From NCBI GenBank assembly GCA_015183035.1, contig JACZZP010000017.1, forward strand, positions 868,001 to 932,000: a stretch of DNA of 64,000 nucleotides, read 5' to 3'. The notes under the pieces were generated by a model. It saw only the letters and a program-made list of their open reading frames with translations, did not search any database and was not told the DNA's origin. This stretch comes from Meloidogyne chitwoodi (Eukaryota > Nematoda > Chromadorea > Rhabditida > Meloidogynidae). Below are positions 23,701 through 35,629 of the stretch, in pieces. The first letter of the stretch is position 1. Every line of letters starts with the position of its first letter. Made by a program: the position numbers and the translations under genes.

Positions 23701-24430
23701 ATTAATTTTTAAATTAATTATGTCATTAAATTATTTAAAAAATTTTAAATTAATTTTAATATATTTATTTAAAAAATATTATTTTTTTATTTTAATTCAA
23801 AAACTCGAAATCTTCACATTTTTTAAATTTATGCAATAAAATTTAAAAAAATAATAAATTTATTTTTTAAATTTAATTATTTATAGAAATATTTATTTAT
23901 TTTTAGTATTTTTAAAAATAAAATCAAAAATAATTTTTTTTAGAAATATTTATCTTTTTTTAATATCATATTTCTAATATATATATATTTTTAAATATTT
24001 TTATATTTTCTAGGAAATAATAAAAATAAAATATTAAAATAATAAAAAAATATTTTTTTTATTATAATTGTCCCAAAAATTAAAAAATATAAAAAATATT
24101 AAAATATTTTTTTTAATTTTTCGGTTATTTTATTTGCCAAATTATTATTTATTTTTTCTTAAAAATTAAAAATAAAGAAAAAATGTATTGACGTATTTTA
24201 TGACCTCCCCCACAAAATAATTCAAATTTTAAAAAATGACTTACTTAGACGACAAAGAAGTTTATTTTTTCAGAGATGAGATCAAATGTCTGAGTGTGTG
24301 ACAGATTGTCAAAATGTTTATTTTTAAATTTTAAATCATTCTAATATTTTTTTTAAATTATTAAAATTTTTAAATTTAATAAAAAATATAATTTTTAAAA
24401 AAATATTATTTAAATAATTATATATTAATT

Positions 24431-25042
24431 CAGTGTTGCAAGAAATGCGGATTTTAAGAGTTCGATGAGGATTTTTTTTAAATGAGGATTTGTGGATTTT
24501 TGACATTTTTGGATATTTTTGATGTTTTTTTCAGAAATTTAATTAAAAATTGCTATTTTTGAGTAAATTTTTATCAACTAGGGTGCTTCAATTGTCAAAA
24601 TTTTTCGCCTGCGGCGCTAAAAAGTTATTTTTGTTAACTAGAGTAAATTAGATCTCCAAAAATTTTTCGGGGTCAACCCAAAAAATAGTCAACCAATTGG
24701 TCCAATCAATTAAACAGAAATGTAATAAAACATTCCCTGTTTGTGCGGTACCAACTAATTGTAGACTGATTAGCAATTGGACAAATTGGCGATCTTTTGG
24801 GTTTCAATCTTCTGGGGTGGAGCAATTTTTCGTCTGCGACTTTTCAAATCACTAACCCAAGTGAAGGTTAATTATGCAAGAATTTTACTAGATGATAATT
24901 TCCAATAATAAATTGTTAAAATCTATTGTTAATAGCGAAAAATATGAACATTAATAAAAAATATTATAATAAACATTTTTATTATTTGAGGATTTTTTCC
25001 GATGAATTTGCAAATTTTTCATTTTTTAATCTGGCAACACTG
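24431..25042. mobile_element. hAT-type MITE, 612 bp, with 8-bp target duplication
   Basis: The left end CAGTGTTGCAAGA and the reverse complement of the right end, CAGTGTTGCCAGA, differ at one position in 13. The flanks are TATTAATT (24423-24430) and TATTAACT (25043-25050), an 8-bp target duplication with one change, as expected for hAT transposons. There is no transposase ORF. Internal segments CGCCTGCGGCG and CGTCTGCGAC mark its core. The element at 37794-38126 is a shorter relative in the opposite orientation: both share GCATAATTAACCTT (or its complement), GCAGGCGAAAA-like words and similar subterminal GGATTTT runs. Confidence 0.88.
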
Positions 25043-28000
25043 TATTAACTTTATAAATAAATAAAAAATAAATATTATTTAATTATTTTAAAAAAATAAA
25101 AAAAAGGTAAAATATTTTTGTTTCTATTGTCTAAAAATAAAATAAATAATTAATATAAGTAGAATGGAATGTTTTAATTAAAATAAATAATAAAATAAAA
25201 GAAAAAGTGCGAAAATATTTTAAAGGCATTTCTGACTCATCAACTCTTACGAGAAAAAAAATAAATAAGTAAAAAAAAAATTATTTTTTATTAACATTAT
25301 TGCGTGAAAGTATTATATTTGTATAATAATAATATAGGTATATTATGTACACTTAAAATGGAATATTTGCCAGTAATTTTTAAAAATAATTACTAATTAT
25401 TTTAAAGTTAAAGTACAGTAATAATTAAATAATTGTGTTATTTTTTAATTTTTAAATTTTATTAATTTTTATAAATTTAAATAAATAAATTAATAATCTA
25501 CTTTAATACTCAAATAGGTATTACCAAAAATTTAATATAATAAATTTATTTAAAAAATATTTATATTTTATTTTTAAGTACACAATTATTGTTTTAATAT
25601 TTATTTATTTATTTTTTAAATAATAATGTACACAATTATTGTTTTAATATTTATTTTTTAAATAATAATTTAAAAATAAAAATAATATTTTAATAAATAA
25701 TATTCTAAGAAAAATAAAAAAAGACGTCAAAGTCTTCTTTTGCAGAAAAGAAAAACATATGTTTAAGATTTAATAATTCTTTTTTAATTTTAAAATATTT
25801 AATATTATCAAATGTCATTTTTTAGAGATTTGCGTCATTTAAAAAAAAAGATATTTTTTTGTAATATTTTAAAAAATTGGTTTAATATTTAAAATATATT
25901 TTAATAATATTACTGTAAATTACTGAAAAGTCTAAATAATTATTTTAAAAATATTTTTTTATTTAAAAATATATTTTAACTAAATAAAACATAAAAATGT
26001 AGGCGGAGACAGATAAAATAAATTTTTTTTTTCTTTTCTTATTTCGGCTGTCCTTTCCTTTCCTTTTCTTGATTAAAATATAAAAAAAGAAAAAGACCGC
26101 ACCCACTTTGGAATTTACTTGATATGTAAACATTTATTTATTTATTTTATTTTTTTCTTTTCTTTTTTTAACGAAAAAATGTGTGGTTATTATTTCGCGT
26201 CAATTGAGAAAAAAAGGGCGGGGATTATTTTCTAAAAATATAAAATAACTAAATAACTAACTACAAATTAACCTCTATAAAATGAGAAGGTAAATTCACA
26301 TTTATAAAATAAATAACCACAAATAACTTCTTCTTTTTTTTAAAAAAAGAAAAGAAAATAATTCATTCAGCAACATTTATAATAATTAAAAATATTTTTA
26401 TTTATTAAATAAAGACCACCCAATTAATTAATTAATTAAAAATAATAAAAATGATTTCTTCTTGTCTACCACCGTGGAGATTTGGAAATTCTGACGATTG
26501 TGCTGATCTTTATCGTTAAAATAATAAATAATGCTTCTACCATTAATTTTAATATTGGGCAGAAGGCCAATAGAAAGGAGATATTATTCTACAATTATTA
26601 TTAAAATATTTCCATTAGAAAGGTGGAAAAAAAAGAATATAATAATATTTTAATTTAATCTATAAAAATGTTTTAACAACAAAAAAAACAACGAAAAAAC
26701 TTTTTATTAAAAATATAACGACGAAAACAACAATTTGCTAGGGAAATGAAATTAATAAAATTAAAGCAACAAAACACAATTAATTAAAAATAAATAAATA
26801 AATAAACTACTAATCTTGCTAGTCAAAGAAATTTTTAGAAGCAATTTTGAATTTAAAAAAAAATAAATAAATATTTCTTTCCCTTTGTAAAAGATGTTAT
26901 TTTTTGAATTAAATATTCTATTTATTTATTTTTTAATTATTTATTTATTTATTTAAATAATAATTTAAAAAATAAAAATTAGAATATTTAATTAATTAAT
27001 TAATTAATAAAAAAGAGCTTTATATATATCCTCTAATCTTTTTATTAAATTATTATTATTTAGATTTTACCCAAAAATTAATTTTATTATTTACCCTCTC
27101 TTTTTATTATTTTTTTGTTTTGTTGTCCCCAATGGGGATATTAATTATATATTTTAATAATTTATATATAAATAAATAAATTAAATATATATTTTTATCA
27201 AAATATTAATCCTCTAAATTAATTAATTAAGTGATTGGATCGATTATGATCTCTTTTACTATTTCTCTTTTTTAAATATATTCTCACAATTTAATTAATA
27301 TATGTTTGTTTTATTTAACGAATAAAATTGTTTTTAAAAATTGTTTTTTTCTTTAATAAATAAATAAAAGTTTAGGGAGTAATTCTTTAAAAATATTTTA
27401 ATTTATTAATTTTATTGAAACCTTTTAAAATTATTTAAAAATAAATAAATATAAATTTAATTTTTAATTATTAAAAACTTTTTTCATTAAAATTTTGCAA
27501 AAAAATATTTTGTTTCTTTCCTTTTTTTAATAATATTTAGTGACGCTACTATTTAATTAAATTATTTATGTACTTTATTAATTAAAAATGACAATTTTTA
27601 TTGCAAAAATTAATTAATTTCTTGCAATTTTAAGTGACACGTTTAATTATTTTAATCTTTTAAGAGAAAAATAATTTAAAAGAATTTCTCCAAAAATTAA
27701 AATTAATTAAAATATTAATTAATTATTTTATTTAAATTCTTTTTCTACTAAATTAATTTTTAAAAAATAAATTAAAATGTTTAATCAAGGATATAAATTT
27801 AAAATAAAAAAAGCACATTTATTACGTTGATATTTAAAATAAATAAAGAAAACGCCTATATTTTAATTTAATTAAAATTATTCAATTGGGCTATTTAACC
27901 ATTTAATTAATTTTATTTTTAAATAAAAATAAATGGTCAGGCGACAAAATTTTTTTAAAGAAAATAAATTAATTTTTTTAAATTATAAATTTAATTTATA

Positions 28001-30070
28001 TTTGGAAATATTATAAAATTAATTATTAAAATTAAATATATATTTTTTTAAATTATTTAAATATAATTTTAATTGATAAAAATAATTTTAGATTTATTTA
28101 GTTGATGAAATATATAAACTTGTTTTTTTTAAATATTTTTTTTTTAATTTAAAAAAATAATTACTAGTGACGTGAAGAAGATTTACTAAATTATTTAATT
28201 ATTTTTTTTCAATTCCATTTAAAAAATAAATAAATAAATAATAGCGTAGGAGTGTAGAGAAAATACATCACAAATATTTATTTATTTTAATAAAAAATTA
28301 TTAAACAATTTTAATATTTAAAAAATTAACTATTTGTTTTCGTTTTTTTGTTCTAAATAATTTAATTTAAAGTACAATATATTAAAAATTAATTTAATAA
28401 AAAAATAATTTTGGAGATTAAATTAAAAAAAAATTGTCTAGCCTTTTCGTCGCCAAATTCTTTTATTTATTTTTTTATTTTTTATTTGGGTGGGGTTCTC
28501 TTCAAAATTATTTTTAAGGTAAAATATTTAAAAAAAGTACACAATTAAAATATAATTAATAAAATAAATGTGACTATTTTTTAACTCTGATTGATGACGT
28601 AAAATAGGGAAATAAATAAAAATAATAAATTGTAAAATGAGTGGGCGACGAAATAAACACAAAATTAAAAAGTTAGTGAAGACATATTTAAATGATTATA
28701 ATAAAATTGCCAAGTTTTTTAAATAATCTTTAAATTAATAAAACATTAAAACAAAAGTTTAAAATTATTTTTTAAATTTTTTCAAAATTTTCGGCAATAA
28801 ATTCCAAAAATAAAAATTTTAACAATTTTAATGAAGGAGGAGGACATATAGGAATACAAAGTTTAAAAAGTCTTTAATAAATTCTTTTTTTTTAAAGAAA
28901 AGAAATAAATTTAAATTTTAAACATTCCTCTCTATATTAATTAAAATAAAAATTAATTTACTTTTTTTTCTATTTTTAGTTTTTAAAAATATTTAAAAAT
29001 TATAATTTAATTTAATAAAAAGTGGAAATATTTTAAAAGTATAACCAAAAAATAAAAAAGTTTATTGTTATTTAATTGGTTTCGCATAAATATTTATTTA
29101 TTAATATATTTTTTTTTTATTTGTTTACGCATTTTGTAAATAAAAATTAAAATATTTAATAAAAAAAAAATATTTTAATTTTTAAATTATAATTTAAATA
29201 TAAATTATTTTTTAATTAAAAACTAACAGAAAATATCAAATTATTTAAAAACATAAAAAACAAAATATTAAAAAGAATAATTATTTTATTTGGATTGTAG
29301 CCAAATATTTTAATAAATTATTATTTTTAATTTATTTTTTAAAAAAAAAGTAAAGTAAAAATGAAATATTTAATTAATAAATGTCTGGTTCTACTAATTA
29401 ATAATAATAACCGAAACATTAAAAAAAGAAGAATCTATTTTAAAAGTATTTTTGTTTTATTTCATTGTCTAAAATAATTATTTTCGGGTTGGGTGTTTTA
29501 TATTATTTAAAAAAACAAATAAAACTGCGAGAAAGCCAGAGGGCAAAAGTACACTAAATAAAAGAATGTTAAAAAAAAAAAGAAAAAGTGCTTTAAAATG
29601 TAAGGAATTTGCGAAAGTTTTTATTTTTAATATATTTATTTATTTATTATATTAGTTTAATTATTTTTAGGTACAAAATAAGTACAAAGTACTTGAAGAA
29701 ATAATTTAAAAAATAAGGAAAAGCAAAATAAATAAATAAATATTTTTATTTATTTATTAAAATTAATAATAAAAAGGTATTTAATTTAAAAAATTAATTA
29801 ATTTAATAATTTGTTATTTATGAAAAAAATATATTTTTAAATTTACCAAAAGGATAAGAGGATATTAATTTAATAATTTTAAAATTTAAATTAAAAATAA
29901 TTTTATAATTTAAAGTTTGAACATTTTTTTGACTCAAAATATTTAATTCTTAATTTAAAAAATTTATCAAAAAAAACTTTGTTCTTTTTTATATAAAAAT
30001 TTAAAATAATAAATAAATGAAAATATTAAATTTAGTAATTAAATGGTTATATTTATTATATTGTTTTCTA

Positions 30071-30102
30071 CAAATAAATAAATAAATAAATAAATAAACT
30101 TT
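30071..30102. repeat. (AAAT)n simple tandem repeat
   Basis: This is a run of about seven AAAT units. Similar (ATTA)n or (TTAA)n tracts occur near 26985-27008, 56773-56803 and 58385-58420. They are simple repeats typical of AT-rich nematode DNA. Confidence 0.8.
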
Positions 30103-31028
30103 TAAATCAAGAATTCGCCTAATAAATTAAATAAATTAATAAATAATTGCTTCTATTTTTAGTTTTTGAATTATTGACCCAAAAAAGGTTAAAAGTACGA
30201 ATTCTTTAACCGCAAAAATTATAATTTAATATTTAGAAAAAATAAAGAAATTAAAAATATTTCTCAGTAAATGTTTAATTTCAAAATGTTAAAATGTTTA
30301 TTTGTAATTTTTCTTTAATTTTTATTGAAGTACATATTTGATTTATTAGAAATGTTTAATTAAAAAATTTAATAAAAACATTAAGTTATAATTATATTTT
30401 TTATTTCTTTTAAATTAATATACATAATTTTATTATTTAATAAAAAATATATTTCCAATGTAAATAAAAACAAGGAAATAATAGTCAATTGATTATAATC
30501 AAAAACAATAACAAATTGAAAAAAAATATATAAAAGAATTTAGGAGCTACATATTGCACCCAAATATATCATAAACAAATGAACAAAATTCTTTCGGAAA
30601 ACCACAACTTAAAAATAGAGAAGAAAAAGAAAATTAATGATTAGAGAAAATATAAATTCTATTTTTAGATACAAAATTAAGAGAAATGCCGCTGGCAATT
30701 TATTAATGCATTTTTATTTGTTCTCCAAAAATATATTTATTTAAAAAAATCATTTTGTCAATTAAAATTTGTGATGTTTGTTATATTTAAAAAAATTAAA
30801 AAATGCATAAATTATAAATAATAATATTAATGAAATTTATGGAAAAAGATTTGAAACACAATTTTATAATATTATTATGAGGAAAAGGTGAACTTAAAGT
30901 AAAAAACAATTATCTACAAAGAAAAAGTTCATGTTTTGATTATTTGTTTTGTTAGAATTTTTTATTTTAAATTATTTAATTTTTTATTTATGGCAATTTA
31001 TTCAAAATTTTCGGGAGCAGGCCAGTGT

Positions 31029-31201
31029 ACCGCGAGCCCAATGTACCGCAGAGCTTATAACTTATTGTATATTTAACAAAAATTATCGACACAAGCATGG
31101 TTCGACTCAGCTCGATGATCTGAGTCGAATGACATTAAGATCTCTATTATATGACAATTATAAACGGAGTTATAAGCTATGCGGTACAATGGGCTCGCGG
31201 T
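31029..31201. repeat. Palindromic element with 33-bp inverted arms
   Basis: The left arm 31029-31061 starts ACCGCGAGCCCAATGTACCG and ends GCTTATAAC. The reverse complement of 31169-31201 matches it with two differences. The centre holds a smaller hairpin, TTCGACTCAG...CTGAGTCGAA (about 31099-31127). The element is GC-richer than the surrounding AT-rich sequence. Its TTCGACTCAGCTCGA core resembles words inside the mariner-type MITE at 17389-18069. The outer sequence also repeats GTGTACC on each side. It is a MITE-like element; superfamily unknown. Confidence 0.82.
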
Positions 31202-31711
31202 CCAATGGGGTGTACCCCAAAAATTTTCACTATATTTAAATATGAAAATTTTACTAACAAAAATAAAAAGTACAGAACCAGCTATTAACTGGCCGTAATA
31301 TATAGACGGAAAGCCAAATAGAAATTTTTTTCATTTTGTTTTATTTCATAAAAAAATAAAACGTTTTTTGGTCATTTGAACAATTTGTCCAATTCATAAA
31401 ATTAATAAAATATGTAAGTCATGGTGTTTTCTATAATTGGGTTTTTAAGTAGTAACTAATTTCATTATATGTAGACATTAATATTACTTGTCTTTAAAGA
31501 AGTTTGTTGATTATTCTCAATTTATTTAATCTAATTGATTTTTAAAATTTAATCGATTTATTTTTAATCTCCTTTATAATCTTTACTGTAATTTTTAGTT
31601 TTTATCTAATAAATTTTAAGTATTGGTGCAACACGGAACTTTATAAATTATTAATCAAAACTTATAAACTAAAGACTCTTCTACCAAAAACCCGTCCATT
31701 CTGTTAAGACA

Positions 31712-33348
31712 ATGGCTGCAGTAGTTTCTCAAAATAGTAGTAAAGTATGTTTTTTAATTATTAATATTTTTATATATATTAATATAATTTTGTTTAAAAT
31801 AAAAGGAATTTATTGTTGGCATTAAATATAAGCTTAAAAGGAAAATTGGTAGTGGGTCATTTGGTGATATTTATCTTGCAATAAATGTACAAAATGGAGA
31901 AGAGGTTGCTGTAAAACTGGAATCAGTAAAGGTTTATATATTTTTTAAGTTAAATTTCTTGTTTGATTTAATAGGCTCGTCATCCGCAATTACTTTATGA
32001 AAGCAAGGTCTACAAAATTTTGCAAGGTGGTGTTGGTATCCCACATATTCGTTTTTATGGTATTGAACGGGATTATCATTGTCTTGTAATGGACTTGTTA
32101 GGTCCCTCGCTTGAGGATCTTTTCAACTTTTGCAGTCGACGGTTTACAATGAAGGTTTGACCAGAGATTTAAAAAATATCATAGGCTCTGATTTTTAGAG
32201 ACTGATAATTTTTATTTTAAAATTGGGCGAAACATAAAAAATTTGATATTCAATTTTTTTTCCCTGGGATTGGGTATTTATTTCTTAGGTTAATTGGATT
32301 CTTTTAATAAATAATTTGAATAATTTCGTTTGGATCTTCAAAAATGTTTGTTTTAGACAGTGTTAATGTTGGCTGATCAGATGATTGGACGTATCGAGTA
32401 TATGCATGTAAAAAACTTCATCCACAGAGTATTTGTGCTTTTATCTGATTTTGAAATTTCTTTTAGGACATTAAGCCTGACAATTTTTTAATGGGTATTG
32501 GCCGTCACTGTAACAAACTCTTCATCATCGATTTTGGACTTGCAAAGAAATATCGTGACTCTCGTACACGGATTCATATCCCTTTTCGTGACAACAAAAA
32601 CCTCACGGGAACAGCACGTTACGCATCCATCAATGCTCATATGGGTAAATTTTAAAGATAAATATTTAGTTTCTCCTTTAAGGTATTGAGCAGTCTCGTC
32701 GTGATGATATGGAATCGTTGGGTTATGTACTTATGTATTTCAATCGTGGAAATTTACCGTATGATTTTTTAAATTTTGTTCTTATTGGACATTTTATTGA
32801 TTTAATTTTCTATTTAAAAGTTGGCAAGGATTGAAGGCAGCTAATAAAAAGCAGAAATATGAGAAAATCAGTGAAAAGGTATATTATTTCAATTTATTCT
32901 AAAAATAACAAAATTTAATTCCTGAAATATTAAAAAATATTATTTAATAATTAAAATTTTTAAAGAAAATGTCTACACCAGTGGAGATTTTATGTAAGGG
33001 TTTCCCTTCTGAATTTTCTATGTACTTGAACTATTGTCGCGGTTTGCGTTTTGACGAGGCTCCTGACTATATGTATTTGCGTCAACTATTTCGAATTCTT
33101 TTTCGAACACTTAATCATCAGGTTTCTTTATAAAAATTATTGTATGATATATTGAATTATTTGGTAACATTCGTTCGCATTTATCAGTTATTTAATCTCT
33201 AAATTTAAAGGCATGTTTTTTAATTTTTTAGTATGATTACACTTTCGATTGGACTCTTCTTAAACAAAAGGCGACTATGAACAATCCGAACACGAGTGTC
33301 ACTAATCAAACAGATGGAGCAGGAGCATCGGTTCAGCCACAGCAATGA
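31712..33348 (+). CDS. kin-19: Casein kinase 1 alpha, copy 1
   Basis: This is a CK1-alpha serine/threonine kinase; the family acts in Wnt/beta-catenin signalling and many other pathways. Exons read [11 protein letters not shown] (31712-31744), then the glycine loop [13 protein letters not shown] and the ATP-binding Lys in VAVKLES (about 31912). [20 protein letters not shown], the [20 protein letters not shown] block (about 32100-32153) and [10 protein letters not shown] follow. Next are catalytic [19 protein letters not shown] (about 32425-32515), [11 protein letters not shown] and [20 protein letters not shown] (about 32605-32700). The C-lobe has [20 protein letters not shown] (about 32970). 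The stop TGA is at 33346-33348. Length is about 331 residues, normal for CK1 alpha. Every catalytic residue is present. The intron between the TMK and TVLML exons is nearly identical in copy 2. Confidence 0.96.
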
Positions 33349-34717
33349 ATATCCTCGATGCTTACGTTTTTGATCATCGTGAGGAACATAAAAACAATCC
33401 TTAAAATTGTTGAAAACCCAAAACCTTACCGTAGAATATTTTTGAATAACTATTGAATCAGAAAATTATGCATGTAATCTTTAATTAACTGATTAACTCA
33501 CTCGGTTTTGGGTTTGCGGTGATTGAAATAGTCCTTTACTTCATCCGTCTTCCATCCCTTCATACTCTTTTCAGAGATCTAACCTAAAACAAGAATTTTG
33601 GGGAGAAATAATTTTTTGGCTGTTCAGTTTATTTGTCCGATCGCTTTTATTAGTCCAATGAAAATCTAGGTGTCAGATAATTTATATATGACCAATCAAA
33701 ATTTAGGGTATAACAATAGTTTCAATGACAAAACTCGTGTGTTTTGTTATTCAGAATTTTTATATAACAATTTGCTGTTTTTGCTATTTTTGTAAAATTA
33801 TTAATCAGCTAATTTGGGCTCGTAAATTTTTACTGGACTAATGAATATCGTTTGGACTTGGGCCAATCTTTCAATGTGAGAAAAAAATTGTGACTTTATG
33901 ACTAAACTTCACAAGGTCACTTTATGTTTTTAATGTTATTTTATTAGGAATAAAATCCTTGTATTCTAAAATTGTCGGTTATTTCTCTGTTCGTTTTTCC
34001 TGTCGCTACATAAATATCATATTTTGTCAAAAAGCGGCATCTACACACATCTCCTGCAACCTTGTATTTTAATGAAAGACGTATTTAGAAGAAATGAGTG
34101 TAATCACAAAATTTTTGATTAATATTTTTAATATTGAATTTTGAACAATTCTCATTTAATCTGTACGTCATTAAACATTATTTGAATTCAAAAAAACTTA
34201 TAATTTTTTCCATCAAGAGTTAAATGCTATTAGTAAATATATAATTGAGATTATTCGATATTGTAAATACTTAAAACATTATTTTTTGGATGCATAATTT
34301 AACAATCACTTTAAATAAAAAAATCTATAGGGGTAATATTTTTATATTATTATTCGATAAAAAAGTAATACGATAGTACCTGATACGAACAAGAAAAAGT
34401 CGCTCATGTATAAAACTTATTGTTAGTTTAGTGGAATACCAACAGGCTAGTGAAAACACATCTTTAAAATAGATGGTAAAAATCAGGTATAGGACCGCAG
34501 TGATCTTAGTACTGGAGTGCGGGCAATAACTAGGGCCAGGTCCTAGTATATCCGACTCTGCTGTTGGTTAGACTGGCTTTTATATATAATAAGCCTTCCG
34601 ACATATATAACTCCCACTAGACCATACCAACACCTGTATAAATTGTTTCACTATAAAAAGCTAATATGTTAACATCCTTATCCATAATATACTCTCAACG
34701 ATCGACAACTCTTCAAT
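33349..34717. other. Spacer between CK1-alpha copy 1 and the MSP-domain gene
   Basis: The first 900 bp (to about 34270) belong to the segmental duplication and are the 3' flank of the kinase gene; no ORF is supported. The last 400 bp are unique to copy A and serve as the upstream region of the sperm-protein gene. They include a structured GC-richer stretch at 34488-34600 (separate entry). Confidence 0.5.
34488..34600. promoter_or_regulatory. Structured GC-richer segment upstream of MSP-domain gene, function unknown
   Basis: TAGGACC (34490-34496) pairs with GGTCCTA (34539-34545), and inside it CCGCA (34495-34499) can pair with TGCGG (34518-34522). A further hairpin GGCTT-TTATATATAAT-AAGCC follows at about 34575-34595. 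It lies 120-230 bp upstream of the start codon of the sperm-protein gene. It could be a small structured RNA, a remnant of a palindromic element, or promoter sequence. It does not fit a tRNA, and no Sm site was seen. Confidence 0.35.
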
Positions 34718-35157
34718 ATGGCGACAGCAGTATCGCTCGATCCGGAAACGATCCAAGTCCCTGCTGTGGGAGGCGAAGTCACGCTAAAGCTTCAAAACAC
34801 CAAAGCCGAGGTATGTACCATCTTCTTGTTTAATGCTTTAAATTAGCTGTTTCTCATTTTCAGGGTCGCTATGCCTTCAAGATCAAGTCAACCGACAACG
34901 AGCACTACCGAGTGAATCCTGTCTTCGGATTCGTTGAGTCTGGCGCTGATGCGTCTGTTCTTGTGCGTCGAACGGTGAGAGAAGGAAAATGAATAACCTT
35001 AAAAAGACTTTTTTCTTAGGAAGGCCCTCCTAAAGCTGATGGTCGTCTGGAAGTTCACTTCATGCCAGCTCCACCTGATGCTACTGATCCAAAGGCTTTG
35101 TTTCCTCCTGGAAGCTCGTCGGAGTTCAAACTGAATGTGCCGCTGATCGCAGAATGA
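34718..35157 (+). CDS. MSP-domain small protein (sperm-specific class P type)
   Basis: This is a small single-domain protein of the major sperm protein fold, of the kind nematodes express in sperm. Exons are 34718-34810, 34864-34974 and 35020-35157, all with clear GT...AG borders and continuous frame. The protein reads MATAVSLDPETIQVPAVGGE, then GRYAFKIKSTDNEHYRVNPV, FGFVESGADASVLVRR, GPPKADGRLEVHFMPAP and FKLNVPLIAE. Length is about 113 residues. The DPE-IQVPA-GG start, the FKIKST...YRVNP core and the GPPK-D-L-V-F strand match C. elegans SSP-class proteins more closely than the cytoskeletal MSPs. Codon use is noticeably less AT-biased than in surrounding genes. It occupies the part of copy A that has no equivalent in copy B. 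Confidence 0.92.
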
Positions 35158-35629
35158 AGAGAGTCGATTGATAGGTAAATGCTATTGGATAATAAATGTG
35201 ATAATAATTCGATATCCTTGTTTCCCTAATTACTATTATTGTATTTTTGCCCATCATTGTACTTATAATTTGTATAAGTATATGTAATTGTTGTTTGTAT
35301 CATATTATATGTACCTAATTGTATACCTTGTTCTTAGTTAATAAATATCTATGCTGTACTGGTATTTTTTAAAATCAAAATAAATACTAATAGCATTGTT
35401 CAGTTACCAATTAACAATTACCCTGAAGTCAAATAGCTTATAAAATTATTAAAAAATTTTAAAACGATTCTTTTTCTTACTATAAAAGAAAATTTGATAG
35501 ATACGTCAAAATTAAAATTGATTTTGAATATTTTAGATATTTATTTTATCATTTCTAAGCTTAATAAATTATTAAATTTTTTATTATATGTAGTCTTCAG
35601 TATTTTTAAGCCTAGTGATTTAATTTGTT
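35158..35629. other. Spacer with 3' UTR of the MSP-domain gene and upstream part of the duplicated hnRNP region
   Basis: It is non-coding. From about 35440 the sequence aligns with the region upstream of the intact hnRNP F/H gene (from about 39230), marking the resumption of the segmental duplication. Confidence 0.55.

Larger units (their letters stand above)
20726..31711. other. Large AT-rich region without supportable genes
   Basis: This is about 11 kb of extremely AT-rich sequence made of A/T homopolymers and AAAT, ATTA and TTTA words. It lies between the ProRS start (-) and casein kinase 1 alpha copy 1 (+). No exon chain was found on either strand. The first 700 bp are less AT-biased and contain repeated GGATTTT/AATCCT words suggestive of an old repeat. 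Inside are a hAT-type MITE (24431-25042), a tetranucleotide tract near 30071 and a palindromic element (31029-31201). A less biased island with short ORFs is at about 25990-26640. Scattered non-AT words (GTCGCC, GTGACGTGAAG, GGGCGGGG) may be regulatory or tiny exons, which cannot be decided by eye. Confidence 0.6.

Noticed and set aside
31096..31110. GGTTCGACTC, resembling a tRNA B-box
   Set aside because: No A-box, acceptor stem or anticodon arm around it. It belongs to a palindromic element.
34488..34600. tRNA or spliced-leader RNA interpretation of the structured segment
   Set aside because: Stems do not form a cloverleaf, and neither a spliced-leader-like sequence nor an Sm site was found.
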